Positions 23,236-35,599 of a stretch of 64,000 nt of DNA are shown in pieces. The notes beneath the pieces are model-generated. The model was not told the DNA's origin, did no database searches, and saw only the letters and a program-made list of their open reading frames with translations. The DNA lies in assembly GCA_021397835.1 (NCBI GenBank), contig JAJFZO010000235.1, forward strand, positions 124,001-188,000, read 5' to 3'. The stretch is from Moringa oleifera. Its lineage: Eukaryota > Streptophyta > Magnoliopsida > Brassicales > Moringaceae. The translations under genes were made by a program, and so were the position numbers. Position 1 is the stretch's first letter; each line of letters begins with the position of its first letter.

Positions 23236-24030
23236 TTCCATTTAACATTATTAGAGAAGTTGTTAAAAGATATATCATTATTTGAATCTACTTCATGTTT
23301 AGTTTTAAGGTTCTTACTTCACTAAATGCATGAGGCTAGTTTCTGAATATAGATGACTTATTCAAATATTCAAATTGCTCTAGTTTATCTATGATTGTTA
23401 TCCATGGTTGCAACTTTTTATTTTTCCATTTAACATTATTAGAAAAGCTATTAAAAGATATCTCTTTATATGAATCAACTTCATGTCTACTTTTAAGGTT
23501 CTTACTTCACTAAATGCATGAGACTAGCTGCTTCTTCTTGATATTGATGACTTATTTAAATATTCAAATGGCTCTAGTTTCATCTATGATTGTTTTCCAT
23601 GGTTCGGAATTTGATATTTGTCATTTTTCCATTTAACATTATTAGAGAAGTTATTAAAAGATATATCTTTCTATGTACTTCATGTTTATTTTTAAGGTTC
23701 TTACTTCACTAAATGCATGAGGCTAGCTTCTTCTTAATATAGATGACTTATTCAACTATTCAAATTGCTCTAGTTTCATCTACGATTGTTGTCCATGGTT
23801 TGAAATTTTTATTTTTCCACTTAACATTTTTAACGAAGCTGTTAAAAAAAATATCTTATATAGATCTACTTCATTGTTAGTTTTAAGGTCCTTACTTCAT
23901 TGAATGCATAAGGTTAGCTTATTCTTACTCTAAATGATTTATTCAAATATTCAAATTGAGCTACTTTCATCTTTGATTATTATCCATGGTTGGAATTTTT
24001 TATTTTTTCACTTAACATTATTAGTATCCA
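23236..24030. repeat. ~190 bp tandem repeat inside the CACTA element
   Basis: Four units begin with TTTTCCATTTAACATTATTAG or close variants at about 23236, 23424, 23627 and 23815, and a partial fifth at 24007. Spacings are 188, 203, 188 and 192 bp. Each full unit also carries AAGGTTCTTACTTCACTAAA and GGCTCTAGTTTCATCTATG-like phrases. Confidence 0.85.
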
Positions 24031-25440
24031 TGATTCTATTTATCCTTTTACATGAGATTTTTCTGGCAATTGTGCATTTGAATATTTGAAGAGGTTTTTT
24101 CAGCAATTACACCTTTTTCATATTGGTACTTATGATTCCTAGAAAAAAAATTTTATGGTATGAGGCTAACCCTTTTAGGTCTAGTTCAAATTCAAGGTAT
24201 CAAGAGTTCATTATATGCCATTTCAAACTAAAGCAGAACAATTGAACCACATGTAAACAAGGTGTGAACCAAAGGCTTTTATAGACTTCACAAATTTCTA
24301 GCATTTCTACTTTAAAGCATGAATCCTTATCTTGTCAATTATTTTACTTGATTTCTTTTATTATTCCCTTGCCATTTCCTGCTTTGGATCCAAGTTATTA
24401 TTTTTTGTTTACCGTTCATAGGAATCTCACTATGCATCCACTATTTGGCTGGTTTCAGTTTCATCTTTCCCTAAGTTTTGGTGCGATGCCATTAATTTTC
24501 ACAATGAGGGTTATAGTTTCATGTTCTCTTGCATTTAATATGCAGATATGATTATTCTGGCTATGTAGCCTCGCCTAGCAAGGTACTTTGTGATTTTTTA
24601 AAATTTAAAGCATGTAGTACATAAGTTGAGACTCTCTATATAGTGCAATCCATATTGCTTTGCAGAAAAGACTACTAATATTTTGCTAGGAGAATTTTGC
24701 AACTTCAACTCTATTCCAATTATAATTATGTCTTTATTGATTTGTGAAATAGTTTGCATGTCTTAAGTAATGCCTTCAAGATTTTAAATTCCAGTTTAGT
24801 TTTCACTGTGATACTAGAAACTCTAAGTAAATCATGGTAAAAAATATGAGTTTTAGAATATTTTAGAACGTTAATAACTAGCTTTTCCTATTAACGTACA
24901 GTACTTAATGGATTAGGGATTATTGTAGTTGAAGCAAAGACAAACCTGTAATAGGAGAACAATCGGTAAGAGAAAAATTTTATTGGTATTTAGATACTTT
25001 ACTTACAGTGGAACTCTTTTGGTATTTTTCTTTACTAGCAACAAAGGTATTTTTTCTCATAGATGATATAATTCATCATGTAGAATAATTGTAAATCAGT
25101 AATCAACTACTCATGCAAAGGAAAGGAGATCTTGTTACATATCAGAACTTAAAAGAAAAGTCAAAACCCTTTAGACTAAAGCTACTACTCTTTTGGCACA
25201 ACTTACATTATTCTAGGTTACCAACTATTTACTAATCTACTAATCTAACATGTGTTCAAAAGAAATAGTCTTGGCTTTGCCTATGGCCTAAGTCTAGTGG
25301 GCACCTTGTTTTTTTATCTCATTTTTACAATAACATTACTTTACATGGTACGTATTACATGTGTAAAATACGGATAAATCTTGGATAAAATACATGTGTA
25401 TTACATGTGTAACATTACTTTATCTCATTTTCTTTTATTT
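24031..25440. other. CACTA interior, probable intron/leader
   Basis: AT-rich, no coding similarity. It ends in a TTTTATTTTTCATTATAG acceptor-like tract just before the transposase-associated exon at about 25450. Confidence 0.4.
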
Positions 25441-25449
25441 TTCATTATA

Positions 25450-25707
25450 GGACAAAATACGGATAAATCTTGGATGCATTTGAACAAATTGTTCAAGGAG
25501 TTTTCTAATGGTGTTAATGAGTTTCTTGTTTTTGGCGTTTCTCATTGTGAAGATCCTACACTCATTAGATGTCTTTGTCAATCATTAGTTAATTTCACAT
25601 TATTAAGGGTTGAAGAAGTAAAATATCATTTATTTAGTAAAGGGATTGAAAATGAGGCTAAATATCGTATATTTATTAAAGATGCATTAGGTCATCATGC
25701 AAGTTAA
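25450..25707 (+). pseudogene. Transposase-associated domain (TNP2 N-terminus) in the CACTA element
   Basis: Translation from about 25465 reads DKSWMHLNKLFKEFSNGVNEFL, then a Cys-containing block, VEEVKYHLFSKGIENEA and IFIKDALG, ending at the stop near 25707. The DKSWM start, GVNEFL, the Cys pair region (here CLCQSLVNF, with some Cys lost) and the HL..KGI block are those of the Transpos_assoc domain at the N-terminus of CACTA TNP2. The preceding TTCATTATAG looks like a splice acceptor, so the longer frame from 25381 probably includes intron. No catalytic domain follows: about 280 bp further the Ulp1-like gene begins. Confidence 0.82.
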
Positions 25708-25984
25708 CTTAAAGAATTTGTTTATGCTGACATCGTTAAGGAGCTATGAGGAAATTTTAGTAGCGATATATTATTTTGTTCCTTTTTTAACATAAAATTA
25801 TTTAATTTTTTAAATTTGTTATTGTCAAATGTTAAGAGGCAAAAGAAAAGGAAACTAGTAAAAAAGTGGGATCCATTTTTAAGCAAACTCTACAGTAGTT
25901 CACAAAAGCAACTTTTCCATTAATGATTAATATGCAAAATGAAGTTAGAGTAAGATTTGATGATGATGTTTTTTTGCTATCCAT

Positions 25985-27010
25985 TTTATTGTTATTTTGG
26001 CTCAAAGGATTGCTCTATTATGATTGACAAAAAAGAACTAGGAGGAACTAGCATTGATCTGTTTATTAGGTAAGATAAAGAATTTCAATATTGATTTATT
26101 TTAATATCTATATTTATATGATTTAACTTTCAATTTGTCTACTTTCAAATATTTATTTGCTACATTGAAGGATATGAAAAAGTCAAAATAATTTAGTTTC
26201 ATAAACCCTATGATTGTCTCCCTCTTTGGTGGACTAAAAAGTGAAAGCAAGTTAAAAGATAAACCATGACATATTACAAAGCGGTTAAAAAAAGCACATT
26301 CAAACCAAATTATTTTCATGTTTTACAATCCAAAGTAAGAATTTTTTACCCTAATTACTTCACCAAGACATATCTTATTTGGCTATTTGTCATCTTTTAT
26401 TTTGCTAATTACGAACAGATTTGGTTAGGAATTAGTCCTTGTTGATATGACATCATGGATAGTATATTATTTGGACTATTTGGGTCATGAAGGACCTGAT
26501 TCGAAAAAAATTATGACCATTTAAGTATAAGTTTTACTTTATGCCTTTCGTTTATTGGTTTCATTATTAATTCTAAATACTACATGTTTTCAAATGTTTA
26601 TTGGTTATTAATATAGGGTTTTCGAATATTCTGTGTAAGATCAAATATTACATGACAACGAATTTAAGTGAGTTCATTTTATTTTTTCATTATTAATAAC
26701 ATTGAAAATGGTATGTATTAATTATCACATTTATACATATATAGGCACTAATTCAAAAAGGTGGTATAAAATGTGGATACTTTGTGTTTTGATTTATGAA
26801 AGAAATAATTGAAGATCCAAGAATTCTTTGTAAGAAAGTCATAGTGTTTATTTCATTTACATATTAAAATGTTTCATATTTATAAATGATATCAAATTGA
26901 TTATGTTGTCTTTGTGTTTTATCTTAAAGTTCAATGGTAAGGATACATATAGTAATGAAAAAATTGATGAAGTATGTGGTGAATGGGCTACGCCTATGAT
27001 AGGTATGCAA
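25985..27010 (+). pseudogene. Ulp1-like cysteine protease relic in the CACTA element
   Basis: First exon YFGSKDCSIMIDKKELGG. A later exon near 26750-26850 reads IQKGGIKCGYFVF, stop, FMKEIIEDPRILCKKV, which contains the CGY box with the Ulp1 catalytic cysteine. A last exon near 26935-26990 reads NGKDTYSNEKIDEVCGEWA. These are successive blocks of C48/Ulp1 domains carried by plant CACTA elements, SUMO-protease homologues of unknown role in transposition. Stops interrupt the reading frames and the His block is weak. Collinear with 5577-6575. Confidence 0.8.
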
Positions 27011-27790
27011 TCCTTATTGGCTCATTAATGGTTATGTTTTAATTGTGTGTTATTTTGGCTTGGTTAAATTCAAGTATGATGGACTTATTTTATTCATTGA
27101 GCCCTCTGCCAAGGGAAGATGACATAATTTGTCTGTAAGGTCATCTTTAAGAAGTTGGTAGAAGAAAGAATAAGTAGAAGTACTCAAGCATGTGAAATAT
27201 TTAAACATGTTCATGGTCAGTTAATTTTCGCATTTATTGTTGCATTGCAAGAAGTTACATTTTTGACATCTAGATGTAGGGAACTAGAATAGAAAATTGT
27301 ACAATATATATGATTAATATACCTTATAAGTTGTAAGAAGTTACACTTTTGACATCTAGATGCACTCCCAACTTTTTATTATGTTTGATTTTCAAGCTTT
27401 ACTACAATTTTTTATTTATTTTGATATGTAAATTGACCATGTATTTAATAAAGATGATGTAATTATGTATCTTTTTTATAACTATTATAGGAGTGACACA
27501 TCATTCACTGGGTATTTTTTCATGTACTAGCTTAAAAAATTGTATAATTTTTAGTTTAATGATATAATGGTAGAAGAAGGCAGTGCAAATGACATATTAT
27601 GTATTTGCAGATATTTTGTTTATTTTTGATACTTAATATATATTTTTTAAAACGATAATAGTCTTAATTATAGATATATATAACTTTTATTGTTTGATAT
27701 TATTTGTATTGTTTGACTACTACAATTACGGAAACAAGTGATAAATATTAATTAATTAACTAAAATTATAAAAAAATAAAATTTTATAAT
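27011..27790. other. CACTA 3' untranslated stretch
   Basis: AT-rich and collinear with 6576-7400 of copy A. Contains repeated GAAGTTACANTTTTGACATCTAG phrases at about 27250 and 27345. No coding sequence recognised. Confidence 0.5.
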
Positions 27791-27799
27791 CAGTTAACA

Positions 27800-28202
27800 A
27801 AAAATATAATAAAAGCTTAATTATGGTAGTCATAAAGATCATTATGAATAAGTGAAGATTTTCTATGGCGATCATAAAGACCGTTAGGAATAAGTTAAGG
27901 TTTTTTATAATGGTCATATAAGACCGCCATGAATATTTTATGGCGGTCCACCATGGACCATCATGAGTTATTTGTGGTGGTCCCATCATGGACCGTCATG
28001 AGTTTTTTATGATGGTCTATCACAATCGTCATTAATACTTCAACTTTTTTATGACGATCAAAAATCACTAAGAATTTATGATGATCTTCTTGACCATCAT
28101 GAAGTTTCTATGTCATCTCTTACAATGACATTTTCTTCACTATCATAAAAAGTTTTTTATGATAGGCAATGCCTGCCATAAAATGCTTGTTTTCTTGTGG
28201 TA
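27800..28202. repeat. 3' subterminal repeats and terminal inverted repeat
   Basis: Alternating TTTATGATGGTC and GACCATCATGAG units, ending GTTTTCTTGTGGTA at 28202, then AGG. Confidence 0.83.
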
Positions 28203-31200
28203 AGGAGAATTGATTTCACATCCACTATTGTTGGATGGTTCTAATGACTCTAATTGGATGGCATGCATGCTAACTTCATCAAAGCCATTGATAACTTCAT
28301 CAAAGCCATTGATAATCTCCAACTAAAATACTATCAAAGGGCTTTCCATACCCAAGCTTAAATCTACATGGACAATTGAAGAAGTTTTTTTGTCGAACAA
28401 CACCTCAAAAGCCTTAAATGTGATCTTTAACATGGTTCATGCTAATCAATTTAAATTGACTTTAACATGTGAAACACCACATGATGCATGATTTATCTTT
28501 GAAGTTATACATGAAGATACATCTATCATGAAGCAATCCAAATTTCAGATGTTAACACTCAAGTTTGGAAATCTTATAATGCTTGATAATGAATTAATTT
28601 TTGATTTTAATTTTAGACTTTATGATATTGGTAAAGAATCTTTTTCCTTGCGAGAAAAATATTTTGAATCAAAACTTATAAAGAAAATCCTTAAGTATTT
28701 ATTAGAAAGGTTTGCATATAAGTTACAGCAATAAAAGAAGTTTATGATGTAGAAGTCATAAAGTTGGATGAGTTAATGGAATGTCTATAGACCTTTAAGA
28801 TGAATTTGAATTAGAAAAAAAAAAAAGAGAGATAAACATTGCCTTTTGAGCTGAGTCTTGCAAGCAAATGATGATATTTTAGAGGATGAAAGAGCTAATG
28901 AGTCCTTAGCTTTGTTGACAAAAAATCTCAACAAAATACTCAAGAAGTCTTTTAATAAGAAGAACAAAGGTGAAAACTTCACATCGAGGAAGTCTCCTAA
29001 ATCAATTGCTTCCATGCCTCAACTAAGTTCAAGAGGAAGAACAAAAGGATATAACACTGAGAAAGTGAAGTCTTAGACATATCCAAGCTAAATGCGTCAA
29101 CACACTTAAGAAAAAGAAAATTCATTAAATGTAACTTAAAGTGAGGAAGATCCTCTAATGATGGCACAAAAGATAATGATGATCTTACTAGTAATTATGT
29201 GGCATTCATTATGACTAGTCACAAATGTAAAAAAACCAGTGCTATATCTTAGGTTGTAACACAAAGACTACTTTAGTCGACCAATAAAAATGCCTATCAA
29301 TTTGCTTTTGATTGTAAAGTGCTATTGGTGGAGATTTGAATCTCAAGGATATTTAAGAAAACTTATTAGCTTATGTATAATAAATGGTTACATATATGTT
29401 AGTAGAATGAATTATTTGGTTAAAAAGATTACAGAACTTGAAAAAGAAAAATAAGCCTTGCAAGAGGCTGCAGCCCATTTCGAGGTATTGGCTACTAAAC
29501 AAGATGATATACTTTAGAAACTTTAAGCTTAAGGTGAAAACATACAGAAAATCCCTGAAGATATTGAATTATAGATCAACAAAATTGGATCACATATTGG
29601 CAACAAAAAGAAACTGTGGATATTGCCATGATCTTGGTTTTGTTGATGGCACATCTAATTCAAACATAGTGCTTGCCAAAGAAATAACCAAAGTTGTTCT
29701 AGTTCCTAAACCATGCAAGTTCTCTAATATCATTCCTTTGAAATCTAGGATTCATATGAATTCTGTTCCTAAAGCTAGGAACTATGGTAATGCTTCATAT
29801 TGAAATCTTAAAACTATCAATAAATCTTCTTGCAAATTTAGTAAATCTTTTGAAAGATGGAAATCTAGAAATAATAGGTTTATTAATTATTCTTATATGC
29901 CATTTTTGTGATAGACTTGGATACATTAGATCTCATTGTTCAAGCTAATGAAGATGCTTAAAAGAGGTATTATCATATTGGTACACTAAGAATTACAGTA
30001 AGAATTGACTTATGTAATAATACTTCTTACATAATTTGGGTAAAAAAATCGTATTTAAGGTGTAACGTGGCTTATGTCTTTGAAAGCAAGTGTTACTAAC
30101 CCTTGGTGTTTTAACAGTTGCTATTCCAAGTATATGAGATTTGATTTCAAATTTTTAAGAAATTATAATGAGTGTAATGATGAGGAGGGTCACTTTTAGT
30201 GATGGTGTAAAGGGTCATATCAATAGTATTAGAACTTTGGATGTAATCGGACTACCCACACTGAAGAAAGTGTTGAGGTATTGATAACAAACTTAATCAA
30301 TATTAGCCAACTATGTGATCAAGACCCAAATGTCAAATTCTCCAAGGATGAATGCCTTATGTTTGATAAATCTAGAAAATATGTCATGAAGGGTTTTAGA
30401 TCATCTTATAATTATTATTTGCTTTGACATGTAGGTCATTTAAATTATAAGACTCTGATTAAAATTGTGAGAGCAAGTGATGTTAGAGGAGTACTCGAAA
30501 AATAACTAGGAACTTGTGGACATGCCAAGTGGGAAATTAAGTCAAAGTGTCGCACAAAGGGTTACAACACATGTAGAACATGGGTACTTAAGTTGTTTCA
30601 TATAGATTTATTACGGCTTACGTATGTCAAATTATAGTTGGTAAGATCTACAATTTTGTATGCGTAAATGATTTTTTCAAATTTACTTGGGTAGATTTTA
30701 TTAGAGAAAAATACAACATGTTTTGATATGTTTAAAAACTTATGCATTTAGCTAAAAAAATGAGAAACATTGCAACACATGAAAATACAAAGGATTGAAA
30801 GATTATGGTAAGGATTTCAAAATTATTATCTTTGCTGAGTTTTGTAATGAGCATGGCATTTCATATGAAATTTTTCGTTCCAAAGACATCTTAATAGAAT
30901 CTGACCATAGAAAGAAACAATAAGATCATTTAGGAAATGGGTAAAATTACGTTGAATTCTGTGAAATTCAATCAGAAATTACGGGTTGAAGTGGTTGATA
31001 CTCATGTCATCCCATTAATAAGGTATACGTTAAGACCAAGTGCTACCAAAACTCCTTATGAGATTTTCATGTTTTTGGTTGTGTATGTTATGTATTAAAA
31101 AATCATAATTCTCTAGAAAATTTTGATTCAAAAAGCGATTATGGAATATTTTTTGAATACTTTGTTGATAGTAAGGTTTATCGTATTTATAATTTGAGAA

Positions 31201-33127
31201 CTAAAACTATTATGAAATCTACAAATGTAGTTGCTTATGATTCCAAAGAGTTTGTAGATATTTCCATTGACAATGATGTAACTAGTCTTATTGAAGAAAT
31301 AACTAGAACAAACATTCTCAATCAAGATCAAAATGAGAAAAGTGATGCTGAAGTAATTATGGTCACTACATTAGAAGGAATCGAACCTACTACGCCATCA
31401 TTAAACTAGTCTAATGATGTTAGTAATCCTTGTTTTGAAATTAACAATCCTTATAGATATGAACCTTTTTTCCAAAATGAAGAAGATTCGTTCTATCGTT
31501 AAAGTCAATGAACAATTATAAGATGATAAACAGCAAAGAAAGATAACGAGGCTCAATTATAGCGATATGATCATGTTTATTTGTTAACCTGTATGTTTGA
31601 CCTAAAAATATTTAAAAAAAGCTTTATAAGATAAATATTGGATTCAAACAATGTAGAAAGAGTTAAAAAAATTTAATAGAAATAAAGTACAAACTCTGAT
31701 ATCAAGGTGTAATATAAAGTTATTTGAACCAAATGGACTTTTAAGAAGAAAACTGATGAATTTAATAATATAATTAGGAAAAAAAAACAAAAGCAAGACT
31801 AATGGTACACCAGTACACTCAAGTAAAAGGGATTGATTTTGATCAAACATTTACTTTTCTTGCTAGATTAATCAATTAGACTTTGTTAAGCATTGCAACT
31901 TTATAGAATTTAAATCGTATCAAATGGATATTAACAGTACCTTCTTGAATGGTATTCTTAATGAGGGAGCATATGGTAAATAACTGATTTTAAAAATTTT
32001 CAAAATGTTGATCATATGTTTAAATTTGATAAGGCTTCGTAGGTTAAAACAAGCATTTAGAGCTTGGTATAAGAAATTAACCAATTTCTTTCTAGAAAAA
32101 GTGTATAAGAGAAAGGCAGTTGGTAGAATTCTTTTACTAAGAAGTATAACGCTGATATTATAATTGCTCAAATTTAGATTAATGAATAGTGTTTGGCTTC
32201 ATCTCTCATAATGAACTTTTTAAATTTGATAATTCAATGAAAAATGAGTTTGAGATGAGCATGTTTGGTAAATTAAAGTATTTTTTAAGGTTGCAAGTTA
32301 AACAACTTGGATGAGATTTTTGTATCTCAACGAAAGAATGCAAAAGACTTGGTAAAGAAATTCGGTTTAAACATATGAGAACTTCCATGGGCATGAATAT
32401 TAAAACTCCCATGGGTATGAATATGAAACTATCAAAAGATGAAAATGGGAAGTTCGTTCCTTCTAGTATATATGGAAGTCCGATTGGTATTCTTCTTTAG
32501 TTAACTACTAGCACATTAGACACACGTTTTGGTATTAATGTTTGTGTAAGATATCACACTAATATGAAAGAATCACATTTCAAGGTAGTGAATCAGATCA
32601 TTAAGTATGTGAATGGTACTACTTGATTTTGCAATTTAGTACTCTAATGAATCAACTTCAAGCCTTGTAAAATATAGTCATGGAGACTGGGTAGGAAATG
32701 CTGATAATAAGAAAAACACTTTTGGTGGGTATTTTTGTCAAAGTAATAACATGGTATCTTGGTATAACAAGAAGTAGAATTGCATATTTCTATCTAATAT
32801 TTAAGTTGAGTACATTGCTGTTGAAAGCTATTGCTTTCAACTCTTTTGGATGAAGCAAATCTTGAGGACTACAATATTCTATAGGATATTTTGATAGTAT
32901 ATTATAATAACACCAGTACTATGAACATTTATAGGAATCCTATACAACACTTTGAGACTATGTATATCGATATAAGGCTCCATGTCATAAAAGAGCTTGT
33001 TAAAAATAAAATTGTTATTTTAGAGTATGTTGCAATAGAGAAGCAACTTGTTGATATATTCACTGAAGCAGTTGATACATTAAGGTTTGACACTTTAAGA
33101 AACTCTTTACAACTTTGTGTTATTTGA

Positions 33128-34480
33128 ATGTGATACATAGTAGAATATGCATCTGAACACATGTTACTATTCATAATTCTGTATCATTCTATGCCTAAAA
33201 TCTTTTAGTCTTTAGATATGGATGCTTCCATGATCATGTGAAAATAAATTTGCTACTAAAACCTTCCTCTAATGCACAATCATTATGGATCCTTGACATT
33301 TACTTTATTCTCCATATATGAATCAAGTAAATGTTTGTATTTTCTGTTTGTTTCCTTTTTATAATATTGATTAATAGAAAAAAAAGGAAAAATAAAAATT
33401 GATATATTTAGGAAGTGTTAAATATGACGTTCTAAAATTTCTAATAAATTTTAAGAATTTGATACGGGCATAATTAGTGATCTAAAACACACATAAAGGT
33501 TCAAATAACATGACAATTCTAAGTTGACTTTTAATTGAATGCATTGTTATGTTGAGATATCATGATCTTTTAATTGTGAAATTTTTTTATGAATGATAAT
33601 CCAAATTATTTAATGTATAGTCATGTTTTAATTATAGGTATAATTGAATTTCAGTAGGTCCTATGCTTTAGCAAATATTTAAAGTTGTATCTTATCTTCA
33701 AAATTGATGATTTTATTTTAGACAAAATCTTTGATTGTATTCAAGATTCAAACCAATTTTATTTGAATGAAATATTATTTGGATCTTCACTTAGGTTAAT
33801 TTTATGTTTAAGTAAGAGATTTTCATCTACGTTAAACCTTTGCTAAATGTATGCCTTAACAGTTGGAAAAATAATTGTTATAACTATGATTGAGATTGGT
33901 GACATGGAAATTAGTAATTTAAAGTCCAAATACCTATTTTCTTAAGATATATATAAATATATATAGTAGATTCACTAGTATATTGATTACTATTTACCAC
34001 CTTCTTGATAATTTTAACATTGATCGATACCAAAAGCCTTTTTTTCTTTAGAAGTAATTTGTCCTTTTTTTTTTATCTAACCTTGAATAAGAACATACGG
34101 TGCAAACTTGAAGGGGAACTGGATCCTTTAATGGATTATTAAAGAAAGTTTTAAGTGGCTTAATCTCAAGGGCTAAGAAGACAAAAGTTAGCTTGTCTAC
34201 ATAAGAGCCATTGCTTATAAAGCCTTTGGATACTATTGAAACTCAATTAATTTTAGCCCTTGATATATTCTATCCTACCTCCTTGATCAAATAGATCTAG
34301 CCTTGTATCATATTTTTTTTCAGCTTCTTCATCTAAAACTAGTACAACATCAGCAAAAAAACTATAAAAACTCACTACTTTAGAAACTAAAATCTAATTA
34401 GATTATAAGAAATCAACAAAAAAATGAAGTTTGTTTGATGAAATGGATTTGATAATGATTATTTAACATCCATGACAGAA
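33128..34480. other. Downstream of copia pol; nothing recognised
   Basis: AT-rich. It should include the copia 3' untranslated region and LTR, but no LTR pair could be identified by eye. Confidence 0.4.
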
Positions 34481-34654
34481 TTCTTCCTTGTTTTTTTACG
34501 AAAAACACTTCGTTTATCATTGAAAAATTCTTGATTCGATCGTCTTTTGTCGAAAGCATCCTTGACATGTGATGAAAGATCTCTACTTTCATTTCATGAC
34601 CAAATTCTTTCTCATCTTTTGATGATTAACAAAATTTAAATTTTATCATATACT

Positions 34655-35490
34655 ATTAGAATTCTTCCTCGATATTGGATGGCTTTCATCTTCTGTCAAA
34701 ATTGTTCCTTGACATTTGATGAAATAAGGTTTTTATCTCCCATCAGAATGACCTTTGAGATTTGACATGTGCAAATGTTTTTGAAAGGTTTCATGTTCCA
34801 TCGAAATCTCCTCAATGCGTGATGATTTAACTGTGAAAATTCTTTCTCAATGTGCCCTATGAACATTGTCTTCTATCAAAATCACCTCGATATTCGGCAT
34901 TGTGAAGAATTTATATTTTGAAATGTCATATCTTCCACCGAAATCTCCTCAATGTACATGGATTACCTATCAAGATTCTTCCTCGACATACCCTACAAGC
35001 ATTGTCTATTATCTCAACATTCAACATTATCAAGAATGACATTTTGAAATGTCTCATCTTCCATTAAAATCTCTTTGATGTACAACAATTAGGCAATCAA
35101 AATTCTTCCTCGACATGCCCTATGAATGTTGTCGCCTATTCAAATCGCCTCAACATTCGGCATCGTAAAGAATGACATTTTAAAATGTCACATCTTTCAT
35201 TAAAATCTTGTTGACGTACAATGATTTAGTTATCAAAATTCTTCCTCGACATGCCTTATAAATGTTATCTCTTGTCAAAGTCGCATTGACATTCGATATT
35301 GTAAAGAATGAAATTTTGAAATGTCATATTTTGCATCAAAATTTCCTCAATGTACAACAATTAGCCATCAATATTCTTCGTTGAGACGCCCTACGAATGT
35401 TATCTCTCATCAATTGCCTTGACATTTAACATTGTAAGGAATAACATTTTGAAATGTCACATCTTTAATTGAAAACTCTTCCATAATTTG
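34655..35490. repeat. ~135 bp tandem repeat
   Basis: ATTCTTCCTCGACATGCCCT or close variants begin at 34839, 34975, 35102, 35238 and 35373 (spacings 136, 127, 136, 135). A more diverged start lies near 34660. Each unit also carries GAATGACATTTTGAAATGTC and ATCTTCCATYRAAATCTC. Diverged by point changes and small indels. Confidence 0.85.
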
Positions 35491-35599
35491 ATATCAGTGT
35501 AAGAGATTTCCATGATGCTTACAGATCTTTTTATACATGTCCGTGGTCATTTATGTTGCTAATTTTACTTGTATCTGTTGGGTATCAACATTTTTTGTC

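Larger units (their letters stand above)
21820..28202 (+). mobile_element. Complete-length CACTA-superfamily element with CACCA-type termini
   Basis: Starts CACCACAAGAGAAAC at 21820 and ends GTTTTCTTGTGGTA at 28202. The ends are inverted repeats apart from small changes, flanked by AGG on both sides, the 3 bp duplication expected of CACTA elements. Subterminal ATGACGGTC-type motifs lie inside both ends (21838-21950 and about 27800-28190). The 6383 bp interior holds a 190 bp tandem repeat, a transposase-associated domain and a Ulp1-like protease relic, but no Transposase_21 domain, so it is not autonomous. Its insertion interrupts the copia gag start region: removing it together with one AGG leaves an open frame across the join, which independently supports the boundaries. 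Its right half matches the truncated copy at 5565-7797. Confidence 0.92.
21800..33127 (+). pseudogene. Ty1/copia (SIRE/Maximus-type) gag-pol pseudogene, split by a CACTA insertion
   Basis: The gag start codon (21800) and first six codons lie left of the CACTA element at 21820-28202. The frame resumes at 28206. In order follow gag (HPLLLDGSN; SKFQMLTLKFGNLIMLD near 28530-28580), a SIRE-like spacer (STKLDHILATKRNCG), a CCHC knuckle (CHFCDRLGYIRSHC near 29905-29945), protease/pre-integrase (ISQLCDQDPNVKFSKDE; GHLNYKTLIKIV), integrase (FTWVDFIREK; FAEFCNEHGISYE; VFGCVCYVLK; FDSKSDYGIFFEY), RT (KGIDFDQTFTFLARL; YQMDINSTFLNGILNEG) and RNase H (VGNADNKKNTFGGYF; a clean 78-codon end at 32891-33127). 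The set and order are those of copia polyproteins, which encode reverse transcription and integration. Stops and frameshifts occur in every domain. Without the CACTA insert the coding span is about 4.9 kb, near full length. Confidence 0.93.

Noticed and set aside
23236..24030. CRISPR-like regular repeats
   Set aside because: Units of 190 bp without short spacer structure, in a plant transposon; an ordinary tandem repeat. The same applies to 1-1850 and 34655-35490.
33128..34480. 3' LTR of the copia element
   Set aside because: No matching sequence found upstream of the putative primer-binding site at 21725, so boundaries cannot be supported.
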